DNA from: Metabacillus sp. KUDC1714
GTDB lineage: Bacteria > Bacillota > Bacilli > Bacillales > Bacillaceae
Assembly: GCF_014217835.1 (NCBI RefSeq)
Contig: NZ_CP055263.1
Location: forward strand, 496,001 to 560,000
Reading direction: 5' to 3'
Length of the DNA stretch: 64,000 nucleotides
The notes under the pieces are model-generated. The model was given only the letters and a program-made list of their open reading frames with translations, did no database searches and had not been told where the DNA came from. Position numbers and translations under genes: made by a program. Position 1 is the first letter of the stretch. Each line of letters opens with the position of its first letter. Of this stretch, positions 52,503 to 61,174 are shown in pieces.

Positions 52503-53867
52503 TTAGCCTAGCTCATATTTCTGGACCTTTTCATACATACTCGATTTACTAATCCCTAATGCTTTTGCTGCTTTTCTCTTATCTCCGTCAAATTTATTTA
52601 TTGTTGCTATAAGAATATTTTTTTCTGCTTCATTTACCATTTCTTTTAGAGAAGCTTGTTGATAGTGAAATACAGCAGGCTTTTTAATATAATCCGGAAT
52701 GGCATCCAACGTAATCACATCTGTCTTTGCAAGATGAATTGCAGCCTCTATAATATTTTCTAGTTCACGTATATTCCCTTGCCAATGATAGTGATGTAAG
52801 GTTTCCATTACACCTTCCTGAATCATTGAAATTCGTTTTCCAGTTCTAGTTGAAACTTTTTTTAAAAAGTACCTCACAAGTATTTCTAGATCCTCCATCC
52901 GTTCACGTAAAGGAGGAATGAACAATGGAATAACACTAATTCGGTAATAAAGATCATTTCGGAATTCATTCTTTTCCATAAGTGCCTCAAGTGGTCGATT
53001 TGTTGCGGTAATCACTCTTACATCTAATGAAAAAGATTTTGTAGATCCTACCGGTTCTACTTCTTTTTCCTGCAGCACCCGAAGTAGCTTAACCTGCATT
53101 TGTAGACTCATGTCGCCAATTTCATCGAGAAAAATCGTCCCACCATCTGCCTGCTGAAATTTGCCTTTTTTTCCACCCTTTTTCGCACCAGTAAATGCAC
53201 CATCTTCATAACCAAACAATTCAGATTCAAGAAGCTGCTCTGGAATGGCACCACAGTTCACCTTAATAAAAGGCTTTTCACTTCGGTGACTAAGAAGATG
53301 AATGCTATGTGCAAACAACTCTTTACCAGTTCCACTTTCCCCTCTAATTAACACTGAACTATCCGTTGCAGCGATTATTTTAACTTTGTCCTTTAGTTCC
53401 GTCATGACTCGGGAATTTGATTGAATATCATTTAATGTATACTTCGCACCTGTGATTTCTTGCTTTTCAAGGAATGATTGAATTGATGATAAATGATGGC
53501 GTACATGGGAATTCATCTCATGCCATTCCTTTGTATCGCGAAACATAACTGTCCCAAAAGCCCCAACCACCTTATTGTCAGCAAAAATTGGAATTCGATT
53601 TGCGATCATATAATTCCCTTTAATGTATTGAAGATCTGCGATTTCCTCCTCCCCACTCTGCACAACAATATGCATTCTCGTGTTTTCAATTACTTCAGTA
53701 ACATGTCTTCCAATTACAGCTTCTCTAGTAACCTCGCAAAAACGGCAATAGTTATCATTCATGTAAATAATTTTTCCATTAGCATCAACAATAACGATCC
53801 AAACGTAAGCGTTTTCAATAACTGTCTCAAAAATCTCCTTAGCATACGGAAAACGTTGATTTAACAT
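52503..53867 (-). CDS. PAS-domain sigma-54-dependent activator
   Basis: 454-aa bacterial enhancer-binding protein. An N-terminal PAS domain (about 12-120, [34 protein letters not shown]) is the probable sensor. The AAA+ domain has Walker A GESGTGKE near 176, the sigma-54 contact loop GAFTGA near 224, FLDEIGDM, and an arginine finger block. A Fis-type HTH is at the C-terminus ([24 protein letters not shown]). ATG 53867 follows GGGGAAGGT. It most likely activates the adjacent permease-dehydrogenase operon. Confidence 0.94.
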   Translation of the reverse strand: MLNQRFPYAKEIFETVIENAYVWIVIVDANGKIIYMNDNYCRFCEVTREAVIGRHVTEVIENTRMHIVVQSGEEEIADLQYIKGNYMIANRIPIFADNKVVGAFGTVMFRDTKEWHEMNSHVRHHLSSIQSFLEKQEITGAKYTLNDIQSNSRVMTELKDKVKIIAATDSSVLIRGESGTGKELFAHSIHLLSHRSEKPFIKVNCGAIPEQLLESELFGYEDGAFTGAKKGGKKGKFQQADGGTIFLDEIGDMSLQMQVKLLRVLQEKEVEPVGSTKSFSLDVRVITATNRPLEALMEKNEFRNDLYYRISVIPLFIPPLRERMEDLEILVRYFLKKVSTRTGKRISMIQEGVMETLHHYHWQGNIRELENIIEAAIHLAKTDVITLDAIPDYIKKPAVFHYQQASLKEMVNEAEKNILIATINKFDGDKRKAAKALGISKSSMYEKVQKYELG

Positions 53868-53925
53868 ATTACCTTCCCCTAGCAATCGTTTTTTTTATCG
53901 TATCATAAAACTTTTCACTAAAATA

Positions 53926-54060
53926 GAGGGACAGTCTATACTGGGGACAGTCCCTCATTATGGTGTGGGGACTGTCCCCAGTATAGCAGTACTCCATTAA
54001 CTTAGCACAATTCGTTTGTTTGGGGACAGTCCCCCACTATTGATTGGGGACTGTCCCCAA
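53926..54060. repeat. Palindrome cluster GGGGACAGTCCCC, right side of the 3-hydroxybutyrate module
   Basis: GAGGGACAGTC at 53926-53936; CTATACTGGGGACAGTCCC (53936-53954) facing its reverse complement at 53968-53986; TTGGGGACAGTCCCCC near 54019-54034; and TTGGGGACTGTCCCCAA at 54044-54060. The last copy is inside the 3' end of the yttB-like gene. Confidence 0.9.
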
Positions 54061-55227
54061 CTCAATAGTCGCTTTAAGCCTTTTATCGTAAATCAAAGTT
54101 GTAAAAATCCCAAAGATTAACAGACTAATTATAATCATGAAAAGTAGGTTCATATTATAGTAGTCAGCAATCATCCCACCTAAGAGGGGGCCGATCATTT
54201 TACCGCCTGTTGCTGTACTGTTTACAAAACCTTGGTAAAAACCTTGTCTTCCCTTAGGAGCTAAGCCATCCGCGATCGTTGGGACTGCTGGCCAAACGAG
54301 CATTTCACCTATTGTTAGAATAACCATTGCTATTAAAAAGCCTGTAAATTGCTCTGCATATAAAGCAACAACAAAAGAAGCGATGAATAGAAAAAAACCA
54401 ATGATCATTTGTTGTTTTAACGTTTTAGCAACATGCTTTACAAATTGAGAGAGTATTGGTTGAGCACAAACGATTAGAGCCCCATTCACTGTCCATAATA
54501 AACTATACTGATTTAGTGGAATATTAAGGCTTTGTGTATGTGAGGAAATAGTTGATGGCCATTGAACATATCCAACCCAGCATAATAAATAGCCTACACA
54601 CAGAATAACTAAAGCTGTAAATTTTTGAGAGTTTTTCACACCAGGTTTTTGTTCTAAAATAGATGTTTGGCTTGCTTGTTTTGCATCAATATTTCGATAT
54701 CCGAAGTATGCAATTAAGAAAAAGACAGCGTAAAGAGCTGCATTTGCAATAAAAATATAATGAAATGAAAATGACGCAACTAGTCCTCCTAATGATGCCC
54801 CTGCTGCTACACCTACATTTTGTGCAACGTAAATCGCATTAAATGCCTTTCTACCACCTTCAGGCCACACTGTACCTGCGAGAGCATATGTTGCAGGAAA
54901 AACAATTCCAGACCCTAAACCAATGAGAATTAGTAAATATATATAAACAGGCCATCCGTGGAAAAACACCAGTGTAATGACAGCCACTAATGTGATAACA
55001 ATTCCTAATAAAATTGATTTGAATCCGCCGATTTTATCAAATAATACACCACCAACAAGATTACCAATAACACTAGCTGCAGCATTGAGCATTAGTACTA
55101 CTCCTGCTACGGTTAATGATTTGCCTAGAAGTTCATGAATATAGATCGTATTAAGTGGCCATAAAAATGATGACCCTGTCACATTGATCATCATTCCAAT
55201 GAAGAGCAACCAAAGAGAACGTGGCAT
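54037..55227 (-). CDS. yttB: MFS transporter YttB
   Basis: 396-aa major facilitator with 12 membrane segments, same size as B. subtilis YttB (397 aa) and at the same place. Marks: MPRSLWLLFIGMMINVTGSSFLWPLN at the N-terminus, GGVLFDKIGGFKS near 59-71, and the drug-efflux-like VWPEGGRKAFNAIYVAQNVGVAAGASLGG near 118-146. The substrate is unknown. ATG 55227 is spaced eight bases from AGGAGG, unlike ATG 55233. Its last codons (LGTVPNQ) are made of a GGGGACAGTCCCC palindrome. Confidence 0.9.
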   Translation of the reverse strand: MPRSLWLLFIGMMINVTGSSFLWPLNTIYIHELLGKSLTVAGVVLMLNAAASVIGNLVGGVLFDKIGGFKSILLGIVITLVAVITLVFFHGWPVYIYLLILIGLGSGIVFPATYALAGTVWPEGGRKAFNAIYVAQNVGVAAGASLGGLVASFSFHYIFIANAALYAVFFLIAYFGYRNIDAKQASQTSILEQKPGVKNSQKFTALVILCVGYLLCWVGYVQWPSTISSHTQSLNIPLNQYSLLWTVNGALIVCAQPILSQFVKHVAKTLKQQMIIGFFLFIASFVVALYAEQFTGFLIAMVILTIGEMLVWPAVPTIADGLAPKGRQGFYQGFVNSTATGGKMIGPLLGGMIADYYNMNLLFMIIISLLIFGIFTTLIYDKRLKATIELGTVPNQ

Positions 55228-55423
55228 TTTCATCCTCCTAAAAAGATTATTGTAAATAAAAAAAATCACAGACAACTCAATCTATGAGAATATGTATCTG
55301 CTTAAATTTTTTATTGTTCCTCAGAGAATTTTATCCGCTTTTTCTTTGCTTTGCAATGAAGAAAGTGGTCGTTTTCTAATGTTGTAATAATATGAATTTA
55401 CCGACTTTTTGATCAATGAAATT

Positions 55424-55909
55424 CTATTCATCCAATAGCATGTACATGAGTATATCGTCTACATACTTACCACCAATATAAAATTCATGAATCAATCTAC
55501 CTTGTTCGATAAATCCACACTTTTTATAAAACTGGATTGCCCCTTCATTTGTCGCTAATACACGTAAAGATAGTTTATTTATCCCCTTTTCCTTTGCTGC
55601 TATTTTCCCCTTTTCTAAAAGTTGTTTACCTATTCCTTTCCCTTGAAATTTTTCATCTACCGCAATATCAAGTTCTAGTACATGTTGATTTGTTTCAAGA
55701 GGGGTTGGAGGATGGTATCCTAAATATCCCACAACATCGCCATCAACAAGCGCTACGATTTGACTACCTTCAGGATTTCGTTTTGCAAATTCCTGAATCG
55801 ATTCCCAAGCAATTATCGCTGGTGTTGTCTCTGCACTCCAAATACGATGATCTAACTCAATAAGTTTCCCAAAATCTTGTTTCTTTGATAAGCGAATCTC
55901 AAATTCCAT
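55424..55909 (-). CDS. GNAT-family N-acetyltransferase
   Basis: 161-aa acetyltransferase with the complete GNAT fold. Acetyl-CoA motif VDEKFQGKGIGKQLLEKGK near 88-106 (Q-x-x-G-x-G), then LRVLATNEGAIQFYKKCGFIEQGRL near 120-144. The substrate is unknown; free amino acid or amine acetylation is most common for this size. It is alone between yttB and the ytr cluster, with no B. subtilis counterpart that I recognise here. Confidence 0.88.
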   Translation of the reverse strand: MEFEIRLSKKQDFGKLIELDHRIWSAETTPAIIAWESIQEFAKRNPEGSQIVALVDGDVVGYLGYHPPTPLETNQHVLELDIAVDEKFQGKGIGKQLLEKGKIAAKEKGINKLSLRVLATNEGAIQFYKKCGFIEQGRLIHEFYIGGKYVDDILMYMLLDE

Positions 55910-55952
55910 TAATCATACACCTCACTATAATTTAATGTGATCTCGTACCATG

Positions 55953-55986
55953 AAAAAGTTGACTACCAATTTAGCAGCCAACCTTT
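55953..55986 (-). terminator. ytr operon terminator
   Basis: AAAAGTTGACT (55953-55963) pairs with AGCCAACCTTTT (55975-55986) with one bulge, U-run on the minus strand, eight bases after the ytrF stop. Confidence 0.7.
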
Positions 55987-55994
55987 TTTATCCC

Positions 55995-57314
55995 CTATAG
56001 TTCTCTTCTAAGAGCCGATAATACATTAATATTAGTTGCTTTTACAGCTGGACGTAAGCCTGAAATCATTGCAACTCCTATACTAATTCCTGCTGAGATC
56101 AGAACTAGACTTAGCGGTATATAAGAAAAAGTAAAGTCCATTACTGCTTCTTCACCCATGGTAGAATTTAATATGATTGGTAACAGCATGTTTGCTGCAA
56201 AGCTTATTGCGTAGGAAATAACAACACCTATGATAGACCCAACAATACCAATATACGCACTTTCCATTAAAAATAACCGACGAATAATCCCTGGTTGCGC
56301 GCCTAATGCCTTCATAATACCTATTTCTTGTGTTCGTTCCGTTACAGCCATCGTCATTGTATTAAAAATCCCTATTGATGAAATAATGATAGCGATCGTA
56401 CCGACAAAGATCAAACCTGCTTTAAAAACGTTAAAAAACAAGTTTACACTGTCTAATTCCTCTGTTATTGAATAGACCATATAGCCTTTATCTTTTAAAT
56501 CATCTGTTACTTGTGCTACATGTTCAAGGCTTGATGCATAGACTAATACTTCATTATAAGGTATATCAGAACTTATACCTTCCTCATCAATACTTGCAAA
56601 TGACAATATCTCTTCTTTTAATGCTTCATCAATATAAATGTTTTGGTCTGTTACCCAATCCTTCGCAGGTTCACCAACAACACCGGCTACTTTGAAGGTA
56701 AAGGACTTAGTTTCTTCCTTGCCGTCAACATCCTTCAAAATTGTCATCGTAATTTCTTTTCCAACTAGTTCACCTTCATATCCAGTTGGTGCTTCTACTG
56801 GACCATCAGCGGTTTCCAACTCTTTTTGATATTTTTCATTCTCATCTTCAGTCAATAAACTTTGTGCAAAGTGATACCCAACAATAACCTCATTTTCTGA
56901 TTTTGGAACCGCTCCAGTTTCAAGAGTAAGATTAGCTTTTAGCTCTGCATCCATATTTGTGATCGTTGGACGTACATCTGCCTTACGATCATCAAGTGAT
57001 GCTTCTACAGGTATATCAATATAATTCCTTCGTACGACTGCAGTAACATTGTCTGTTTCTTCTAATTCTTCAAGGTTTCCCTTTTTAATTTGTTCTAGGC
57101 TTCCATCATTCTCTTTTCCCTGTACACTTACTTCAGTTATAATCTGCTGAGATTTGATTTCTTCCGTAATACTTTTTTGTATGCCGAATCCTACAGATGC
57201 TAATACAATTAAAAATGCACAGGCCATTGTTGTCGCTAATATTGTCATAAACACACGCAAACGATTTTTCTTCATATTTTTTCTCATAAATTTCAACTGA
57301 TCTTTAAACTTCAA
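55995..57314 (-). CDS. ytrF: MacB-type ABC transporter permease YtrF
   Basis: 439-aa FtsX/MacB-family permease (B. subtilis YtrF 436 aa). One N-terminal membrane segment (RLRVFMTILATTMACAFLIVLASVGFG), a large extracellular domain of about 230 residues, then three membrane segments; the coupling block MTMAVTERTQEIGIMKALGAQPGIIRR is near 318-344. It works with YtrE in the cell-wall-antibiotic-responsive Ytr system. TTG 57314 follows AAAGGAGGTG; it overlaps the ytrE end by 11 bases. Confidence 0.92.
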   Translation of the reverse strand: MKFKDQLKFMRKNMKKNRLRVFMTILATTMACAFLIVLASVGFGIQKSITEEIKSQQIITEVSVQGKENDGSLEQIKKGNLEELEETDNVTAVVRRNYIDIPVEASLDDRKADVRPTITNMDAELKANLTLETGAVPKSENEVIVGYHFAQSLLTEDENEKYQKELETADGPVEAPTGYEGELVGKEITMTILKDVDGKEETKSFTFKVAGVVGEPAKDWVTDQNIYIDEALKEEILSFASIDEEGISSDIPYNEVLVYASSLEHVAQVTDDLKDKGYMVYSITEELDSVNLFFNVFKAGLIFVGTIAIIISSIGIFNTMTMAVTERTQEIGIMKALGAQPGIIRRLFLMESAYIGIVGSIIGVVISYAISFAANMLLPIILNSTMGEEAVMDFTFSYIPLSLVLISAGISIGVAMISGLRPAVKATNINVLSALRREL

Positions 57315-58002
57315 CGAAAGCACCTCCTTTTGACAACACTCCATCTTGTAAATGGAACTGATGATTGCTGATTTTTGCTACTTCATCATCGTGTGTAATA
57401 ATGAAAAACGTAATTCCCTGTTCTTCATTTAATTGTTTAATCAAATCTAAAATTTCCTTCTCTGTTTCAGAATCCAAACTTCCTGTAGGTTCATCTGCTA
57501 AAATAATACTTGGCTTTGTAATTAGTGCTCGGGCAATACTTACACGTTGTTGCTGCCCACCTGATAGCTCATTTGGATAATGTTCCGCATGATTGTGCAG
57601 TCCAACACTCTCTAAAAGCTCCATCACTTGTTTTTTTCGTTCAGCTTGGTCAATTCCTTTTAATGTCAGTGGCAGTTCTACATTTTCAAATGTCGTTAGA
57701 CTTGGGATTAATTGAAAGCTTTGAAAAATAAATCCAAAATGATCTAACCGAAACTTAGCCCAATTTTTTTCATTATAGGATGTTACATTTGTATCTTTAA
57801 TAATAATCTCACCTGCAGTTGGTGAAATATATCCTGAGATTAAGTTCAGTAAAGTAGACTTTCCTGAACCACTTCTGCCGACAATTGAAGCAATTTCCCC
57901 CTTGTTAATTTTCAAGGAAATATTTTTTAAAACGGGTATTTCATTCTCAACTCCTTTTTTTCCTACTTTAAAAGAATGACTTAAATTTTTAACTTCTATC
58001 AT
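57304..58002 (-). CDS. ytrE: ABC transporter ATP-binding protein YtrE
   Basis: 232-aa MacB-type ATPase (B. subtilis 231 aa). Walker A GRSGSGKST near 42-50, Q-loop FIFQSFQLIP, signature LSGGQQQRVSIARAL near 144-158, Walker B IILADEPTGSLD, switch His in FFIITHDDEVA. It powers the YtrF permease. GGAGGAGAAATC precedes the ATG. It overlaps ytrF and follows the single YtrC/YtrD-like gene by 22 bases. Confidence 0.93.
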   Translation of the reverse strand: MIEVKNLSHSFKVGKKGVENEIPVLKNISLKINKGEIASIVGRSGSGKSTLLNLISGYISPTAGEIIIKDTNVTSYNEKNWAKFRLDHFGFIFQSFQLIPSLTTFENVELPLTLKGIDQAERKKQVMELLESVGLHNHAEHYPNELSGGQQQRVSIARALITKPSIILADEPTGSLDSETEKEILDLIKQLNEEQGITFFIITHDDEVAKISNHQFHLQDGVLSKGGAFVEV

Positions 58003-58024
58003 GATTTCTCCTCCTAAACTCTAT

Positions 58025-58990
58025 TTAAATTTCATTTTTCTTTTTATAAATCACAAAATAGCTCACGATAAATCCAATGAAAGCTCCGGCTGCTGCACCA
58101 ACAAAGTAGCCAACCATGCTATGATCAAATGTTGATAAGTACCCGAATGAACTAAAACCAAGAATCCCCAACAAAATAACAAAGACCTGGATTGGTCTTT
58201 CCATCCATTTCCATACAAAAAATGACCCATTCCGTTCAAAGGGATGCTTGATAAAGGCGAATAACCCAAGGATAAAAAAGAAAACAGCTTCTATAAAAGG
58301 AGGATAAACTTCTTTGATCGGAAAGCTATCATACTTAAAAAAAACATAGGTAATCGGCGTTAAATTGTAAGCACTCAAAAATTGTTCATTGCTGAATAGA
58401 AAGTCTGGCTCTGTTAAAACCTCTAGTTGCACTCCGATTAAGCCAATAAATAAAAGTGGTAAAATCCCAACTGTAATCGTTACAAGTCCTTGGGCAAATG
58501 GAGATCCTGTAATTGCTCCAGCTGAAAATGTCATAGTGTAAAACAACAGCAGGGATCCAATTAAAAACCAAAAATAGTTCTCAAAATTAACAGTTGGAAT
58601 CCCAGCAAGCTTAATGATCAATCCAGTTAAACCGAATGAAATAAACCAGCTTATTAAAATACTACCAAAACCAACCATCCACTTAGATATATAAATACTT
58701 GCCCTCGAGAAAGGCATGGCCAAGTTAAATTCCAATGTTCCGTTGTTTCGTTCAACACCGATTTGAACTATCCCTAATGTCACAACAAAAACAATAAATA
58801 TAAAAGTTGGATCACTATATTCAAAATTAATAGTAAACATGTTGGACTCTAATGCTTCTTCAAAGTTCCGATATTCCAAATATTGAGTCCACACCCTAAT
58901 TGGTATCATAAAACTTATTGCTAAAATGGATAATAAAAGCTGCACCCAATACTGCCTTATTTCTTTTCTGATTAATTCCCCAACTACCAT
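58025..58990 (-). CDS. ABC-2-type permease, YtrC/YtrD-like
   Basis: 321-aa membrane protein with about seven hydrophobic segments, similar to both YtrC and YtrD of B. subtilis. Typical block: IVQIGVERNNGTLEFNLAMPFSRASIYISKW near 74-104. B. subtilis has two paralogues here; only one is present, so either a homodimer forms or the second copy arose by duplication in the other lineage. It overlaps ytrB by seven bases and is the channel partner of that ATPase. Confidence 0.88.
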   Translation of the reverse strand: MVVGELIRKEIRQYWVQLLLSILAISFMIPIRVWTQYLEYRNFEEALESNMFTINFEYSDPTFIFIVFVVTLGIVQIGVERNNGTLEFNLAMPFSRASIYISKWMVGFGSILISWFISFGLTGLIIKLAGIPTVNFENYFWFLIGSLLLFYTMTFSAGAITGSPFAQGLVTITVGILPLLFIGLIGVQLEVLTEPDFLFSNEQFLSAYNLTPITYVFFKYDSFPIKEVYPPFIEAVFFFILGLFAFIKHPFERNGSFFVWKWMERPIQVFVILLGILGFSSFGYLSTFDHSMVGYFVGAAAGAFIGFIVSYFVIYKKKNEI

Positions 58991-59862
58991 CTCCGCTTCC
59001 CTCCAAACTTCGCAATAAATACTTCCTCAAGATTTGCAGGAAGTTCATTCCAGATTTTTGGTTTAAGCGCTCTTAGCCACTCAAGGCTCTTCTCATCATC
59101 TCGCTTCGCGATCACGGTGTAAAAGACACCTGATACCTCTAATATCGGGATTCCTTTTTCGCGAATTTTCAAATGAACATCCTCTTCAAAAGCTAATTGG
59201 ATTTTTGCATAATCTTCTTTCAAACCTTCAACATCTAACACATTTGATAAATTCTTCTCCTCCAAAAAGGCAATTCGATTACATATGCGTTCAATATCTT
59301 CTAACCGGTGTGAAGTAATTAAAATCGTTGTATCATGATTTGCCACCTCATCAATCATTAACTGCATTAAGTCATGGCGTGTTACAGCATCAATTCCATC
59401 TGTTGGTTCATCGAGCATTATAACTGCTGGGCGAACTGCAAATGCTAGGATAAGTGCCATTTGTTTTTTTAAACCTGTTGATAAATCTCTGTATTTCTTC
59501 GTTTCTGGTAACCCATAACGATTGACTAACTCATTTGCATACGTTACATCAAATTCAGGATAAATATTTCGCATGATCCTAACTAATTGTTTATATGTGT
59601 AACGATCATAAAAGAGAGTTTGCACAGGCATATAGATAACTTTTCTTTTTACAAGCGGGTGCTTTGATATTGATACATTTTCAAACAGAATATCACCTTC
59701 ATCAGCTTGAATAATCGTCTGAATACACCTAAGTAAAGTTGTTTTACCTGAACCATTGCGACCAAGTAATCCAAAGATTTCACCTGGCTCTAATTTTAGA
59801 TTAATATCTTTTAGAAGCTCGATACCATCAAGACTTTTCGTCAGATTTTTTATTTCTAGCAT
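58984..59862 (-). CDS. ytrB: ABC transporter ATP-binding protein YtrB
   Basis: 292-aa ATPase, exactly the B. subtilis YtrB length. Walker A GRNGSGKTTLL near 37-47, signature LSTGLKKQMAL (an LSTGL variant of LSGGQ) near 128-138, Walker B VIMLDEPTDGID, switch His TSHRLEDIE, and a C-terminal accessory region. ATG 59862 has GGGAGGAG upstream and lies within the end of ytrA, overlapping by 35 bases; the two are translationally coupled. Confidence 0.93.
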   Translation of the reverse strand: MLEIKNLTKSLDGIELLKDINLKLEPGEIFGLLGRNGSGKTTLLRCIQTIIQADEGDILFENVSISKHPLVKRKVIYMPVQTLFYDRYTYKQLVRIMRNIYPEFDVTYANELVNRYGLPETKKYRDLSTGLKKQMALILAFAVRPAVIMLDEPTDGIDAVTRHDLMQLMIDEVANHDTTILITSHRLEDIERICNRIAFLEEKNLSNVLDVEGLKEDYAKIQLAFEEDVHLKIREKGIPILEVSGVFYTVIAKRDDEKSLEWLRALKPKIWNELPANLEEVFIAKFGGKRRW

Positions 59863-60244
59863 GGGCTTCTCCTCCCACTTCCTTCTTAATTTCATCTATC
59901 CAATCATGAATATGGTTAAAGTCAATTCCAGCATAAAATGCATCAATAATTAGAGGCTTAAGTTGCTCTTTAATCATTTCCATCTTCCCTTCATCAAGTG
60001 TTTCTCTAGCATTTTCTGACACAAATGTTCCTCGTCCTCGAAGTGTTTCAATGATTCCTTGCCGTTCAAGCTCCTTATAAGCCTTACTAACCGTATTTGG
60101 ATTAGCAATAATCATTGTCGATAATTCACGGACAGATGGAAGCTTGTCACCAGACTTCAATAACCCTTTAAAACATAGCTCCTTCATTTGCTGAATGATT
60201 TGTTCATAAATGGGAGTAGAACTTCTCGGATCAATTTGGATCAA
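59828..60244 (-). CDS. ytrA: GntR-family repressor YtrA
   Basis: 138-aa YtrA-subfamily regulator. Winged helix at residues 10-75 (STPIYEQIIQQMKELCFKGLLKSGDKLPSVRELSTMIIANPNTVSKAYKELERQGIIE, then LRGRGTFVS), followed by a short helical dimerisation tail. In B. subtilis YtrA represses the ytr operon, which is induced by lipid II-binding antibiotics. The promoter and likely operator are at 60290-60346. It leads ytrA-B-C/D-E-F. Confidence 0.93.
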   Translation of the reverse strand: MIQIDPRSSTPIYEQIIQQMKELCFKGLLKSGDKLPSVRELSTMIIANPNTVSKAYKELERQGIIETLRGRGTFVSENARETLDEGKMEMIKEQLKPLIIDAFYAGIDFNHIHDWIDEIKKEVGGEAHARNKKSDEKS

Positions 60245-60289
60245 TTGCTTCTCCCTCTTTCTTTGAATTCTCTATACTATTTGTATTAC

Positions 60290-60312
60290 GTGTATCATAT
60301 CAACTAATACAC
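60290..60312. promoter_or_regulatory. Candidate YtrA operator
   Basis: GTGTAT (60290-60295) and ATACAC (60307-60312) are exact inverted arms 11 bases apart. The site begins at the expected transcription start, directly downstream of the ytrA -10, a good place for self-repression. Confidence 0.6.
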
Positions 60313-60317
60313 TTAAT

Positions 60318-60346
60318 ACAATATTATTTATTCTTTCATATGTCAA
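60318..60346 (-). promoter_or_regulatory. ytrA: Sigma-A promoter of the ytr operon
   Basis: TTGACA (60346-60341), 17-base spacer, TATTGT (60323-60318) on the minus strand, 74 bases before the ytrA start. Confidence 0.75.
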
Positions 60347-60354
60347 CTAAAAAT

Positions 60355-60382
60355 AAAAAAGGACCTACTGAGGTCCTTTTTT
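60355..60382. terminator. Bidirectional terminator upstream of the ytr promoter
   Basis: AAAAAAGGACCT (60355-60366) pairs with AGGTCCTTTTTT (60371-60382). It isolates the ytr operon from the small gene pair upstream. Confidence 0.92.
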
Positions 60383-60400
60383 GGCATTTCCTAAACAAAG

Positions 60401-60568
60401 TTACTCATTTTCGGTTCTTTGTTTTGATTTGATTGGCTGCCCTTTTTTTGCATTTTTCGCTTTAGTTTCAATAACGGGATCAAAGTCTTGACCAAGTTCA
60501 AGGTCATTGCTATTTACACCGTTTTTCGTTTTTTGCTCAGGATTGTTTTGTTTAGATCGTTTTTTCAT
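60401..60568 (-). CDS. Small hydrophilic protein downstream of ytzC
   Basis: 55-aa protein: MKKRSKQNNPEQKTKNGVNS at the start, an acidic middle (NDLELGQDFDPVIET), then a basic tail ending QRTENE. Highly charged, Asn/Gln/Lys-rich and without hydrophobic core, the composition common in small spore or low-complexity proteins of Bacillus. I cannot assign a family. AGGGGGATCAAT before ATG 60568 is a strong ribosome site. It follows ytzC by ten bases, so the two are co-transcribed, and ends before the hairpin at 60355. Confidence 0.7.
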   Translation of the reverse strand: MKKRSKQNNPEQKTKNGVNSNDLELGQDFDPVIETKAKNAKKGQPIKSKQRTENE

Positions 60569-60578
60569 ATTGATCCCC

Positions 60579-60842
60579 CTAATGATGTCTGATAATCATC
60601 TCATTTTGTAACTGTTGAAGCTGGAGTCTCATTCGATAAAGTTGATCCTGCTGTTGATCATTCGCACTTAGTGATAAATGATTAATATCATTCACTGCAT
60701 TTTCGAGCCCTTGAAGAGCTTTTGTATATTCTGTTTGATTATAATGCTCTTGCTGAGAACCAGTTTTATATTGTTCGCGTGCATATTCTATTGCTTCCGT
60801 ACAGCGTTGTAGATATTCGTCAACTGATTGTCTTGTTGCCAT
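60579..60842 (-). CDS. ytzC: DUF2524-family protein YtzC
   Basis: 87-aa helical protein of the YtzC family, function unknown. The start MATRQSVDEYLQRCTEAIEYAREQY and the region ANDQQQDQLYRMRLQLQQLQNEMI are characteristic. Gln-rich, no membrane segment. GGAGGAGAGATATAG precedes ATG 60842. It is upstream of the 55-aa gene and lies between ytqA and the ytr cluster, as in B. subtilis. Confidence 0.88.
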   Translation of the reverse strand: MATRQSVDEYLQRCTEAIEYAREQYKTGSQQEHYNQTEYTKALQGLENAVNDINHLSLSANDQQQDQLYRMRLQLQQLQNEMIIRHH

Positions 60843-60989
60843 CTATATCTCTCCTCCAAACGATATGAAGTCAATTAAAGCTTCATCAGTTTTTATTGTT
60901 TACAAGCATGAGCAAAAACTTGACTTAAAATTATTGGTAAGTAATAAAGAGAACTGTCATTATCATGGTGATCATGTTAAAATTTTCTG

Positions 60990-61100
60990 ATGAAAGAAAA
61001 GCGTAAGCGAACGTTAGCTCGTATGAACTAAGAACACACTGTATATAAAAAACATGATGAGCACGAGCCTCCGATGTAGACTTAGGGTAAAAGGAGTGTG
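60990..61100. repeat. Degenerate REP-like region upstream of ytqA
   Basis: GAAAAGCGTAAGCGAACGTT at 60996-61015 and further GC-richer segments (GCACGAGCCTCCGATGTAGA at 61061-61080) resemble Bacillus dispersed repeats related to the element at 25042. No exact inverted partner was found. The rest of the 330-base gap shows nothing else. Confidence 0.35.
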
Positions 61101-61174
61101 CCTCTGCTTTGTGCAAGACCAACTAATTACAATAACTTTCAAACGTTTAATTACTCTATAGGAGGTATCTAAAT

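Noticed and set aside
49954-54060. Repeated palindromes considered as a CRISPR array
   Set aside because: Repeat length (13-25), irregular spacing, orientation changes and lack of spacers or cas genes exclude it.
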